From Alphaproteobacteria bacterium UBA3760 (lineage in GTDB: Bacteria; Pseudomonadota; Alphaproteobacteria; Rs-D84), in contig DFGC01000004.1 in assembly GCA_002371155.1 (NCBI GenBank), positions 30,230-73,456 of the forward strand: 43,227 nucleotides of DNA, read 5' to 3'. Each line of letters begins with the position of its first letter. Within the stretch, counting starts at the first letter, position 1. A program made the position numbers and the translations under genes. Below the pieces are notes generated by a model. That model saw only the letters and a program-made list of their open reading frames with translations, ran no database searches and was not told the origin of the DNA. Below are positions 16,654 to 25,535 of this stretch, in pieces.

Positions 16654-17091
16654 TTATTCAATCACAATCAATGGTTGGTCAAATTCAACCGCCTGGGCAT
16701 CAGCCACCAAAATTTCTTTGACGACGCCATCGGATACGGCCTTTATCGGGTTAAATGTTTTCATCGCTTCGACCAAGGCGACCGTGTCGCCCGCGTGAAC
16801 GGTGTCGCCAACCTTGACAAATGGTTTCGCACCCGGTTCGGTTGCCAAATACACAACCCCCACCATTGGCGATTTTAACGCGTTTTCATATCCATTGGCG
16901 GGTGCCCCCGTTGTCGCACCACGAACCGGTTTTTCCCCAGAAAATGTCGGCGTTGCCGCAGGTGTTCCCTTGGACAAATGTATATGTTTACGATAAACGC
17001 CAAATAAAAATTGACGTTCCAAATCCAATTCTGTGATTCCCATGTCATCCATCATTTTCGACATAGATTCAACAGTTGCACGAAAAGACAT
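16654..17091 (-). CDS. accB: Biotin carboxyl carrier protein of acetyl-CoA carboxylase
   Basis: The 145-residue protein carries the biotinyl domain in its second half. The biotinylation motif EAMKTFN has the modified Lys111, with Thr where Met or Leu is more usual. A Pro/Ala/Gly-rich linker (about 43-67) precedes it, and the N-terminal helix is of AccB type. ATG 17091 has AAAGGA upstream; the 21 residues before it in the open frame are intergenic. It pairs with accC immediately downstream. Confidence 0.95.
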   Translation of the reverse strand: MSFRATVESMSKMMDDMGITELDLERQFLFGVYRKHIHLSKGTPAATPTFSGEKPVRGATTGAPANGYENALKSPMVGVVYLATEPGAKPFVKVGDTVHAGDTVALVEAMKTFNPIKAVSDGVVKEILVADAQAVEFDQPLIVIE

Positions 17092-17150
17092 TTTTAATCC
17101 TTTATAAACGTTATCGTTTTTAATGAATTTTATCACAAATCCGCCAAAAG

Positions 17151-17393
17151 TCAAGGCACAGGGTCATATCCCCATCCGCCACCGGGACGACATCGACATA
17201 TTCGACGCAACCCCAGGCCAACCCCACGAAAAAATCCATATTTTTCAATCGCGATTTTGGTATATTCACTGCATGTGGGGACAAACCGACACGCACATCG
17301 ACCGCCAATAAACGGCGATATACACGATTGATACACGCGCACCAACGCCACACCAAATCGCGTCATCCAAGATTTATTTTTTGGGGATTTCAT
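17151..17393 (-). CDS. yidD: Membrane protein insertion efficiency factor YidD
   Basis: Eighty residues with the family signature YQSCISPFIGGRCACRF..TCSEY (about 21-44) and the closing RCRPGGGWGYDPVP. It helps insertion of membrane proteins alongside YidC. It overlaps the end of rnpA by 20 bases, the classical gene pair. yidC itself is not within the window. Confidence 0.95.
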   Translation of the reverse strand: MKSPKNKSWMTRFGVALVRVYQSCISPFIGGRCACRFVPTCSEYTKIAIEKYGFFRGVGLGLRRICRCRPGGGWGYDPVP

Positions 17394-17727
17394 ACCTGTG
17401 TTTTATTTCATTTAATGCGCGCACCATTTCGCCCCGCCCCATATCGCGCGTGATATTCGCGTCCAATATGCGCGGATGCGCAAAGAACACATAATCCAAA
17501 TCCGGACACATATATTCATCGGCAAATCGAATCCAATCCCGCAACAGTCGCTTGGCCCGATTACGCGAAACCGCAAATCGAAAGTTGCGTTTTGACACAA
17601 CCAACCCATATCGCGGGTCCGATGTGTCGCGCGTGGGGCGTGTGCGCACAGTGAACAATTCACCCGCCGAAAACGGAAAATTTCGGTCTGTGATAAAATC
17701 ATTATGGTTTTTTATTGTGTTTCTCAT
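17374..17727 (-). CDS. rnpA: Ribonuclease P protein component
   Basis: The 117-residue basic protein has FTVRTRPT and the RNase P motif VSRNRAKRLLRDW (about 53-65), a variant of the usual KRNRIKR. It assists the catalytic RNA in tRNA 5' processing. It is followed by overlapping yidD. rpmH, which normally precedes rnpA, is not present: the 127 bases before it are a divergent promoter region shared with mreB. A minus-strand TATAAT (17745-17750) could serve rnpA. No Shine-Dalgarno is obvious. Confidence 0.93.
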   Translation of the reverse strand: MRNTIKNHNDFITDRNFPFSAGELFTVRTRPTRDTSDPRYGLVVSKRNFRFAVSRNRAKRLLRDWIRFADEYMCPDLDYVFFAHPRILDANITRDMGRGEMVRALNEIKHRYEIPKK

Positions 17728-17789
17728 GCGGTATATCTTAGCAGATTATACGATAAATCAAATAAAAAAACATTTTTTGCGGGGCGCGC

Positions 17790-17818
17790 TTGATTTTTTA
17801 TACGCTAAGTTTTATAGT
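17790..17818 (+). promoter_or_regulatory. Promoter of mreB
   Basis: TTGATT (17790-17795) and TATAGT (17813-17818) are 17 bases apart, 36 bases before the mreB ATG, which has its own AAGGGG site. Confidence 0.6.
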
Positions 17819-17854
17819 CTTGGGTGAAAATAATCGCGACGAAGGGGAAAACAC

Positions 17855-18904
17855 ATGTATAATTGGCTTATGAAATTTTTTTCCGCAGATATGGCTATCG
17901 ATTTGGGAACGGCGAATACACTGATTTATGTCAAGGGACGCGGAATTGTTCTGAACGAACCGTCGGTGGTTGCGGTGGCGGAAAATCGTTTATTGGGACG
18001 CAAAGAAATACTGGCGGTCGGGGCTGAGGCAAAACGCATGTTTGGCCGCACACCGGGGACTATTTCGGCGGTGCGCCCATTGCGTGATGGCGTTATCGCA
18101 GATTTCGAGGTTGCCGAAGAAATGATTAAATATTTTATTCGCAAAATTCATCATCGCAATTTATTGGCGGCACCACTGATTATCATCTGTGTGCCATCGT
18201 GCGCAACCCAGGTCGAACGCCGCGCCATTCAAGAGGCCGCAGATGCCGCCGGTGCGCGCAAGGTTTATATTGTCGAAGAATCAACCGCCGCCGCAATTGG
18301 TGCGGGATTACCGGTCGAAAAACCGGTCGGTTCAATGGTGTTGGACATTGGCGGTGGCACGACCGAGGTTGCAGTTATGTCGTTGGGTGGGGTTGTGTAT
18401 TCTAATGCCGTCAGAACCGCGGGCGACCAAATGGATTTGGACATTATTGACTATGTTCGCAAAAATAAAAATTTACTGATTGGGGAAAATACCGCCGAAG
18501 AAATCAAAAAGAAAATCGGTTGTGCAATCGCCCCCAAAGACAAAGCAAACGAATTATCTATGAAAATCAAGGGGCGTGATTTACTGTCGGGAACACCACG
18601 CGAAACGATTATCACAGAATCCCAGGTTGCATCGGCATTGTCGCAAACGGTTGCAAAAATTGTCGATACGGTGCATACCGCGTTAGAGGCAACACCGCCT
18701 GAATTATCCGCAGATATTGCGGATTTGGGTGTTGCGATGACCGGTGGTGGTTCATTATTGCGGGGTCTGGATGCGGCGATTCGTGCGGCGACGGGGTTGC
18801 CGGTGTTCTTGGTTGATCAACCGTTGGGATGTGTCGCCCGTGGCAGTGGTAAAATGTTATCGAGTCTGGACAAAACCCAACATATGTTGCAAACGATGTA
18901 TTAA
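17855..18904 (+). CDS. mreB: Rod shape-determining protein MreB
   Basis: This actin-like ATPase forms filaments under the inner membrane and guides lateral wall synthesis. The 349 residues show DLGTANTLIYVKGRGIVLNEP (about 14-34, phosphate 1; quoted for family identity in part), LDIGGGTTEVAVMSLGG (phosphate 2, about 163-179) and AMTGGGSLLRGL near 293. The start at 17855 has GGGGAAAA upstream; ATG five codons later is an alternative. mreC does not follow: a hairpin terminator does. A rod-shaped cell is likely. Confidence 0.97.
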   Translation: MYNWLMKFFSADMAIDLGTANTLIYVKGRGIVLNEPSVVAVAENRLLGRKEILAVGAEAKRMFGRTPGTISAVRPLRDGVIADFEVAEEMIKYFIRKIHHRNLLAAPLIIICVPSCATQVERRAIQEAADAAGARKVYIVEESTAAAIGAGLPVEKPVGSMVLDIGGGTTEVAVMSLGGVVYSNAVRTAGDQMDLDIIDYVRKNKNLLIGENTAEEIKKKIGCAIAPKDKANELSMKIKGRDLLSGTPRETIITESQVASALSQTVAKIVDTVHTALEATPPELSADIADLGVAMTGGGSLLRGLDAAIRAATGLPVFLVDQPLGCVARGSGKMLSSLDKTQHMLQTMY

Positions 18905-18917
18905 AAAATTTATAAAA

Positions 18918-18943
18918 ATGCCGGCGAATGCCGGTATTTTTTG
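18918..18943 (+). terminator. Terminator of mreB
   Basis: CCGGC-GAAT-GCCGG followed by TATTTTTT, just after the mreB stop. Confidence 0.65.
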
Positions 18944-18977
18944 GGTTTTTGCCGGGTAAAAAATTTTATTAAATTTG

Positions 18978-19006
18978 TTGAAATTTTGCTTTTTATCGTG
19001 TATTTT
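18978..19006 (+). promoter_or_regulatory. Promoter of cysS operon
   Basis: TTGAAA (18978-18983) and TATTTT (19001-19006) are 17 bases apart and 25 bases before the cysS ATG. TTTGTTGAAATTTT (18974-18987) is identical to the dnaX promoter at 11622-11635. Confidence 0.5.
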
Positions 19007-19031
19007 GGTTCTGTTAAAAAAGGAATCAAAT

Positions 19032-20465
19032 ATGGCGCTGAAAGTTTACAATGTTTTATCCAGAATCAAAGAAGATTTTACACCATTAAATCCGGGTGTT
19101 GTAAATATGTATGCGTGCGGTATTACTGTATCAGGGGACGCACATATTGGGCATGCATACCAATCGGTTGTGTTTGATGTTATTACGCGATACCTGCGTT
19201 ATTTGGGTTATGATGTTAAATATGTTCGAAATTATACCGATGTTGACGATAAAATTATCGCAAATGCGGCGCGTGCCGGCATGGACCCGATTGAGTTTGC
19301 TGAAAAATATATGGCACAAACTGATATTGAAATGGACGCGTTGGGAAATGCACAACCAACAATTATGGCACGCGCAACAAAATGCATTGATGATATTATA
19401 AATTTCGTGCAAAAATTGATTGATTCGGGGCATGCGTATGTTTCAGAATTTGGCGATGTTTATTTCAAATTATCTAGTTTTCCCGAATATGGAAAATTAT
19501 CACATATCCAGGTTGATAAAAACGATACCGGTGTGCGCAAAGAAACCGAGCCCGGCAAACAAAATGATTTGGATTTTGCATTGTGGAAATCGGCAAAGCC
19601 TGGGGAGATTGCATGGAAATCACCATGGGGCATGGGGCGGCCGGGTTGGCATATTGAATGCAGTGCGATGAATCTGAAATATCTGGGTGAACAAATTGAT
19701 ATTCATGGCGGTGGACGTGATTTGGTTTTTCCGCACCACGAAAATGAAATTGCACAATCTGAATCATTGACCGGCAAGCAATTTGCAAAATATTGGATTC
19801 ATTGTGGATTGGTTAAAATAAACGGTCAAAAAATGAGTAAATCTTTGGGCAACGGTATTTTGTTAAAAGATGTGTTGGCAAAATATGACGCGGATACTAT
19901 TCGATTTGCACTGTTGCGAAATACTTATTCGGCAGACATTGACATAACCGATTCTTTGTTGCCGGAATCACGCAAGCATATTTACAAAATGTATTCTGGG
20001 TTGGCGGCATTAAATGGGCGCGATTTTTCTGATGCAGACCAAAACGAAACAAATGCAAAAATCGATGAAATAAAAAACGAATTCGAACGCGCAATGAACG
20101 ATAATTTTAATACATTAGAGGTTATCGCGGCAGCGTTTGGTTGGTTTGGTTTTATAAATACTGAATTGGCAAAAAAATCAACTGAGTATGACTTGAAACG
20201 CATTGCAGATAAAATCGTTGAATTATTCCGTGTGTTAAATATTTTGCAACAAAATCCGATTGAATATATTGAAAAAACCAAAAATGATGTTTTGGAAAAA
20301 TCTGGTTTAACCGTCGATGATATTGAAAAATCTATAAACGAACGGTTGGTCGCAAAACAAAACAAAGATTGGGCGACGGCGGATGCGGTGCGTGCCAAAT
20401 TGTTGGATAAAGGCATCGTTTTGAACGACACGCCAAACGGCACAACATGGGATGTAAATTTATAA
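19032..20465 (+). CDS. cysS: Cysteinyl-tRNA synthetase
   Basis: This class I synthetase charges tRNA-Cys. It has 477 residues. HIGH is present as HIGH at 38-41 in AHIGHAYQS, and KMSKS at about 268-272. Zinc ligands are visible in MYACGITV (Cys29), WHIECSAM and FPHHENEIAQSE. The start is the ATG at 19032 behind AAAGGAATC; the longer open frame reads back through the promoter. It heads the run cysS-xseB-mutS-truB-rpsO. Confidence 0.97.
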   Translation: MALKVYNVLSRIKEDFTPLNPGVVNMYACGITVSGDAHIGHAYQSVVFDVITRYLRYLGYDVKYVRNYTDVDDKIIANAARAGMDPIEFAEKYMAQTDIEMDALGNAQPTIMARATKCIDDIINFVQKLIDSGHAYVSEFGDVYFKLSSFPEYGKLSHIQVDKNDTGVRKETEPGKQNDLDFALWKSAKPGEIAWKSPWGMGRPGWHIECSAMNLKYLGEQIDIHGGGRDLVFPHHENEIAQSESLTGKQFAKYWIHCGLVKINGQKMSKSLGNGILLKDVLAKYDADTIRFALLRNTYSADIDITDSLLPESRKHIYKMYSGLAALNGRDFSDADQNETNAKIDEIKNEFERAMNDNFNTLEVIAAAFGWFGFINTELAKKSTEYDLKRIADKIVELFRVLNILQQNPIEYIEKTKNDVLEKSGLTVDDIEKSINERLVAKQNKDWATADAVRAKLLDKGIVLNDTPNGTTWDVNL

Positions 20466-20480
20466 AAAGGATTGTAGACA

Positions 20481-20678
20481 ATGGTTGATGAAAAAAAACT
20501 GACCTTTGAAGAGGCATATAAGCAATTGACTGAATTGGTTAAAAAAATGGAATCTGGGGAATTGCCATTGGCGGATTCGGTCGCGGCATATGAACAAGGA
20601 ATCAAGTTAAAAGCGTACTGCGAACAGTTATTAAAAGAAGCCGAATTGAAAATTGAAACATTAAAAATTACTGAATAA
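20481..20678 (+). CDS. xseB: Exodeoxyribonuclease VII small subunit
   Basis: Sixty-five residues match XseB: LTFEEAYKQLTELVKKMESG and LADSVAAYEQGIKLKAYCEQLL. It binds XseA to form the nuclease that degrades single-stranded DNA. xseA is not in the window. AAAGGA precedes the ATG by about ten bases, 15 bases after cysS. Confidence 0.93.
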   Translation: MVDEKKLTFEEAYKQLTELVKKMESGELPLADSVAAYEQGIKLKAYCEQLLKEAELKIETLKITE

Positions 20679-20692
20679 ACGGGTATAAAATC

Positions 20693-23230
20693 GTGGCGAC
20701 AAAAGAAAAACTTTCACCGGTTATGCAACAATATATGGATATGAAAAATGAAAATCCTGATGCGTTGTTGCTGTTCCGATTGGGTGATTTTTACGAGGCT
20801 TTTTTTGATGATGCAAAAATTATCAGTGAAGCATTGAGTTTGGTTTTAACCAAACGCGGCACAGATGAAACGGGTGAAAATATACCCATGTGCGGTATTC
20901 CATGGCATGCGGCGGATAATTATTTTGGGCGACTGGTTAAATCCGGATTTAATGTTGCGTTGGTTGAACAAATGGAAACCCCCGCCCAGGCAAAGCAACG
21001 CGGACATAAATTTATTGACCGACAAATCGTTCGCGTTTTAACACCGGGGACACTGACCGATGAAAATTTATTGAATCCAAAGTCTGCGAATTTTTTGGTT
21101 GCAATTACACCGTCGCAAAATAATAAATTCAATGTCGCGGGATGTGATATTTCAACGGGCGAATTTTTTATTGGCGCAACCGACAACATAATCGACGATT
21201 TGGTTCGTATAAACCCAGCCGAGGTTATTTATCCCGCATCATGCGCGGAAAATGACACGGTGTTTCATTTGCGGACTATATTCAAAACGACACCGGTGTA
21301 TGAAAAAATTTATATTCGTTCAGATATAAATCAAATTGTTTCGCGCGTGTTTGGTGACGTGATAAGTTCGGTTGAATCTGAAAATATGGATAATGCGACA
21401 TATTTGTTGGCGGGATATTTATTTAATACTGGGCGCGGGGCGACAACGACATTTCGCGCGCCACGACAATTCAAATCTGATTCCCAGTTATTGATTGATT
21501 CGGCAACATGGAAAAGTTTGGAAATTGACGCACCGATAAATTCAGGCGGTTCGTGTTTAATAGATGTGCTGGATAAAACCAAAACTGCCGCGGGCGCACG
21601 AAAATTGCGTGCGTATATTCGTGCGTTGGTTGGTGATATAAATGAAATTAAATTACGACAAAATCATATTGCTCATTTTATTTCCAATCGCACAACGATG
21701 ATGGATGTGGCACATAAATTATCGTCTATGCCGGATGCTGGGCGCAGTTTGGCGCGTTTGATGTCGGGGCGTGGAACACCGCGCGATTTGGCACATATTC
21801 GCGATTTCTTGATAAATTTGCCAAATCTAAAACTGATGGCGCATACATTGGATGAAAATTTCGCATCACGGTTGGGTTCAATTCGGACACATGACGAATT
21901 GGCAATGCAATTAAATCGCGCATTGTCAGATGATTTGCCGACATTTTTCCGCGATGGAAATATTATCCGCAACGGATTCGATATCGGATTGGATAGAATG
22001 CGCGAATTATCACATGGCGCACAAAATACTATCGCCGGATTACAGGCGCAATATATTGAAAAAACCGGTATTCATACATTAAAAATTAAATTCAATAATA
22101 TTTTGGGTTATTTTATCGAGGTCCCATCAACCCGCGCCGATGATATGATAAAACCGGAATCGGGTTTTATACATCGCCAGACTTTATCGGGCAATATGCG
22201 TTTTACAACATCGCAACTGATTGATTTGGACAACGATGTGCGCAGTGCGTCGGAAAAATCGATGGCGATTGAAGAAGATATTATAAATAAATTTATCGAA
22301 AATATTCGTGCGATTTCTGATGATTTATTGGCGACGGCGGATTTGTTGGCGGATTTAGATGTATGGGTCGCGTTGGCGACGGTTGCGATTGAATATGATT
22401 GGGTTTGCCCAAAAATAACAAATGATACTGAATTTTCTGTGGTTGGTGGACGACATCCGGTGATTGAATCTGTATTGCGGGCGCGGGGCGATAATTTTGT
22501 TAAAAACGATTGCAATTTGTCGGGCAAAAAAATCGCATTATTGACGGGTCCAAATATGGCGGGTAAATCGACATACCTGCGTCAAAATGCGTTGATTGTT
22601 GTGTTGGCGCACATGGGATCTTTTGTGCCGGCAACGAATGCCACAATTGGTGTATGCGACCAATTATTCAGTCGCGTTGGCGCATCTGATAATTTGGCCG
22701 CAGGTCAATCAACATTTATGGTTGAAATGAGTGAGACGGCAAACATTTTGCGTCGCGCAACAAATCGTTCGTTTATTATATTCGATGAAATCGGACGCGG
22801 AACGGCAACATACGACGGCATGGCGATTGCCCAGGCGGTATTGGAATACCTGAATAATTTAACCCCGCGGACTTTGTTTGCAACGCATTATCATGAATTG
22901 ACCGCGTTGACGGGGGACAATAACGGCGAATTGAAAAATGTTCTGTGTTTGACAATCGATGTGCGCGAATACAATAATGAAATTATATTTATGCATAAAA
23001 TTGTTCCGGGGGTTGCGAATCGTTCGTATGGTATTCATGTCGCCAAAATGGCCGGTATGCCAGATGTCGTTATAAATCGTGCCGAGGCTGTATTGGCGGC
23101 ATTAGAGGGTGCAAAACCTGCGCCAAAACACACGAACACCCCAAGTGGCAATAACGGCGGCGTGCGTGCAAAATCAAAATTACAGGTTCGCGACGGAAGC
23201 GCGCCGCAATTATCTTTGTTCGGGGAATAA
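20693..23230 (+). CDS. mutS: DNA mismatch repair protein MutS
   Basis: The 845-residue protein holds all MutS domains. The mismatch-binding N-terminus has FRLGDFYEAFFDDA (about 29-42) with the Phe-x-Glu reader FYE. The ATPase P-loop is GPNMAGKS (619-626), and FDEIGRGTATYDG is the Walker B/signature region. The C-terminus carries the helix-turn-helix and a variable tail. The start is GTG; only a weak GGGT lies before it. mutL is not in the window. It lies 14 bases after xseB and four bases before truB. Confidence 0.97.
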   Translation: MATKEKLSPVMQQYMDMKNENPDALLLFRLGDFYEAFFDDAKIISEALSLVLTKRGTDETGENIPMCGIPWHAADNYFGRLVKSGFNVALVEQMETPAQAKQRGHKFIDRQIVRVLTPGTLTDENLLNPKSANFLVAITPSQNNKFNVAGCDISTGEFFIGATDNIIDDLVRINPAEVIYPASCAENDTVFHLRTIFKTTPVYEKIYIRSDINQIVSRVFGDVISSVESENMDNATYLLAGYLFNTGRGATTTFRAPRQFKSDSQLLIDSATWKSLEIDAPINSGGSCLIDVLDKTKTAAGARKLRAYIRALVGDINEIKLRQNHIAHFISNRTTMMDVAHKLSSMPDAGRSLARLMSGRGTPRDLAHIRDFLINLPNLKLMAHTLDENFASRLGSIRTHDELAMQLNRALSDDLPTFFRDGNIIRNGFDIGLDRMRELSHGAQNTIAGLQAQYIEKTGIHTLKIKFNNILGYFIEVPSTRADDMIKPESGFIHRQTLSGNMRFTTSQLIDLDNDVRSASEKSMAIEEDIINKFIENIRAISDDLLATADLLADLDVWVALATVAIEYDWVCPKITNDTEFSVVGGRHPVIESVLRARGDNFVKNDCNLSGKKIALLTGPNMAGKSTYLRQNALIVVLAHMGSFVPATNATIGVCDQLFSRVGASDNLAAGQSTFMVEMSETANILRRATNRSFIIFDEIGRGTATYDGMAIAQAVLEYLNNLTPRTLFATHYHELTALTGDNNGELKNVLCLTIDVREYNNEIIFMHKIVPGVANRSYGIHVAKMAGMPDVVINRAEAVLAALEGAKPAPKHTNTPSGNNGGVRAKSKLQVRDGSAPQLSLFGE

Positions 23231-23234
23231 ATTT

Positions 23235-24104
23235 ATGTCTGGGTGGATTATTTTAGACAAATCGTCGGGTATGTTCAGTCGCAGTGCATCGTCGCGCGTG
23301 GCGCGTTTGTTTGGGATAAAAAAATCTGGGCATATTGGAACATTGGACCCGATGGCAACCGGGGTTTTACCGATTGCGGTGGGGGATGCCACAAAAATGA
23401 TTCATTTTGTCGAAAATATGCACGATGGGGTCAAAGAATATCTGTTTTCTTTACAATTTGGATTGGAAACAGATACTTTGGACATAACCGGCAAAAAAAT
23501 CGCCCAAAATGAAATTATCCCGTCGGACGATGATATAATCCGCGCAACGCGTGAATTGGTTGGTGATATTGACCAAATCCCGCCGATGTTCAGCGCAATT
23601 CACATAAACGGTCAACGCGCCTATAAGATTGCCCGTAATGGACAAAATACCGATTTACCCCCCAGGCGTGTTCATATTTACGAATTGAAATATAATGGTT
23701 TTAATGGCGCGTCATGGGAATTTTCGGTGCGGTGCGGTGCGGGGACCTATGTTCGGTCGTTGGCGCGTGATATTGCAAAAAAATGCGGTGCAATCGCGAC
23801 AGTTGATATGATTCGCCGGACATACACAAATGGGTTCGATATAAAAAACGCGGTCAGACTTGATTTTTTGGAAAATCTGTATAATAATGGGGGCGACATC
23901 AGAAAATATTTGATGCCGGTGGATTTTGGACTGGGGGACATTCCGGTTCTGAATCTGGGGGATAAAGATACCAAATTGTATAAAAACGGTGGATTTATCA
24001 ATGTCGCAATGCCGGATGGAATGGTTCGTGTTTATAACAATCGCGAATTTGTTGGAATCGGTGTTGTAAAAAATAAACAACTGCGCCCGGTGCGCACAAT
24101 ATAA
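23235..24104 (+). CDS. truB: tRNA pseudouridine-55 synthase
   Basis: TruB makes the universal pseudouridine in the T loop of tRNA. GTLDPMATGVLP (36-47) contains catalytic Asp38, and RCGAGTYVRSLARDIA is the second conserved block. It has 289 residues with a PUA-like C-terminal part ending RPVRTI. I start at ATG 23235, four bases after mutS, since the longer frame lies wholly inside mutS. The truB-rpsO order is conserved in many bacteria. Confidence 0.95.
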   Translation: MSGWIILDKSSGMFSRSASSRVARLFGIKKSGHIGTLDPMATGVLPIAVGDATKMIHFVENMHDGVKEYLFSLQFGLETDTLDITGKKIAQNEIIPSDDDIIRATRELVGDIDQIPPMFSAIHINGQRAYKIARNGQNTDLPPRRVHIYELKYNGFNGASWEFSVRCGAGTYVRSLARDIAKKCGAIATVDMIRRTYTNGFDIKNAVRLDFLENLYNNGGDIRKYLMPVDFGLGDIPVLNLGDKDTKLYKNGGFINVAMPDGMVRVYNNREFVGIGVVKNKQLRPVRTI

Positions 24105-24115
24105 AGGAAAATGTA

Positions 24116-24388
24116 ATGTCCATTACAAAAGCAAAAAAAACTGAATTGATTTCCGCGTTCAAAACATCTGAATCCGATAACGGGGGCAGTGCCGCATCCC
24201 AAGTTGCGGTTTTGACTGAACGTATTCGCAATTTAACCGAACATATGAAAAACAATCATAATGACGAACACAGCAAACGCGGTTTGTTGTTGATGGTCAA
24301 TCGTCGTAAAAAATTGTTGGCATATATCAAACGCCGTAATGAAAAAGATTACGAAGATTTGATTAAAAAATTAGGTTTGCGTAAATAA
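24116..24388 (+). CDS. rpsO: 30S ribosomal protein uS15
   Basis: Ninety residues with the S15 signature GSAASQVAVLTERIRNLTEH (about 23-42) and HSKRGLLLMVNRRKKLL. It is a primary 16S rRNA binder that nucleates the platform. AAAGGAAAATGTA precedes the ATG, 11 bases after truB. The usual partner pnp is 9 kb away instead of next door. A strong terminator follows. Confidence 0.97.
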   Translation: MSITKAKKTELISAFKTSESDNGGSAASQVAVLTERIRNLTEHMKNNHNDEHSKRGLLLMVNRRKKLLAYIKRRNEKDYEDLIKKLGLRK

Positions 24389-24393
24389 TTTTT

Positions 24394-24419
24394 ATGTCGC
24401 CCGCGTGGCGACATTTTTA
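24394..24419 (+). terminator. Terminator of rpsO
   Basis: ATGTCGCC-CGCGT-GGCGACAT followed by TTTTTAT, right after the rpsO stop. Confidence 0.85.
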
Positions 24420-24430
24420 TTGCAAAAAAA

Positions 24431-24460
24431 CAAACACCGGTAAAAATACCGGTGTTTTGA
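24431..24460 (-). terminator. Terminator of the TPR gene
   Basis: A near-perfect palindrome AAACACCGGTA/TACCGGTGTTT, with T runs on the minus strand, lies downstream of the stop at 24484. Confidence 0.7.
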
Positions 24461-24483
24461 TTTAGACATTTTGGTTTTGTTTT

Positions 24484-25512
24484 TTATAAATCACCCGTTG
24501 CAATTTTAGCCTGGTCCATGGTGATAACATTTCCCTGGGTCGGCTGCGGGTTTTCATCAGCATCGATTGATGATTGCAAATCAGATATCAATTTTGCCAA
24601 ATTTTCCGCCGTTTCGGTATCATTTAACGCAACCGCGATTTGATATGCACCTTCTAAACTGGTTTTTGCCGCGGTTTTGTTGTCCAATTTCAGATACAAC
24701 GCAGCGGTTTTTTCCGTGTATAACATAACATCGCGCGATAACTTTTCGCCCGCATCGGCATCAATTACGCCCGATAATTGTTCTTTGATAACCTGCATCG
24801 CGGATGCATAGTCATTGATTGCATCAACATAATCACCCTTGGCGGTGTATGCCTCGGCACGTTCAGCATAAACATTGGGGGACACCGTGCCGTCCGGACG
24901 CGCCAAAGAATTTGTATAATCCGCAATCGCACCATCCCAATTTTTTTGCCACAAATTTAACTGACCACGTTTTGCATACAAATCACGCAACGGCACAGAT
25001 GGCGCGTCGGTTGATGCCGCGACAACCAATGCATTGTTGATATCAATCATTGCCGCGTCATAATCTTCCAAGCGCATTTCCAACAAAGCCTTGTCATAAA
25101 ATGCGATAACATTTGTTGCATCGTGTTCAATCGCCGAATTAAAATCCGCCATCGCGTTTTTATAATCACCCAATAACATATATGCCTCGCCACGGGCGAT
25201 GTATGCAGAACCCGATATTGCACCCGAATCAACAACCGCCGTTAAATCGTCGATTGCGCCCTGGATATCACCAGATTCTAATTTCAATTTCCCAGCGTTA
25301 AAATAATCATTTGCCTGCATCAAAATTTCTTCATTTAATGTTGCAGGATTATGAATCATTCCATGACTGCGTCCCAAAATATAAAATGTCGCAGCGATGA
25401 AAAACAAAATTATAAACCAATAAACATATATCGGTGTCGTCCATCCGGAATTCCCAGATTTAGTCGCAACCGGCGCATTTTTATTGGCATTTCGTGTGAT
25501 TATTTTACGCAT
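24484..25512 (-). CDS. Membrane-anchored TPR protein
   Basis: The protein has 342 residues. A cytoplasmic basic N-terminus leads into one membrane helix (about 27-46), followed by about five TPR-type repeats in residues 65-270, recognisable by YIARGEAYMLLGDYKNAMAD and the related segments 34 residues apart. TPRs mediate protein contacts; no enzyme domain is seen. AAGGGGGGAG lies six bases before the ATG. It follows the RsuA-family gene by 23 bases, at the end of a three-gene run from rsmE. Confidence 0.8.
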   Translation of the reverse strand: MRKIITRNANKNAPVATKSGNSGWTTPIYVYWFIILFFIAATFYILGRSHGMIHNPATLNEEILMQANDYFNAGKLKLESGDIQGAIDDLTAVVDSGAISGSAYIARGEAYMLLGDYKNAMADFNSAIEHDATNVIAFYDKALLEMRLEDYDAAMIDINNALVVAASTDAPSVPLRDLYAKRGQLNLWQKNWDGAIADYTNSLARPDGTVSPNVYAERAEAYTAKGDYVDAINDYASAMQVIKEQLSGVIDADAGEKLSRDVMLYTEKTAALYLKLDNKTAAKTSLEGAYQIAVALNDTETAENLAKLISDLQSSIDADENPQPTQGNVITMDQAKIATGDL

Positions 25513-25535
25513 GAATCTCCCCCCTTTTGGTATCT

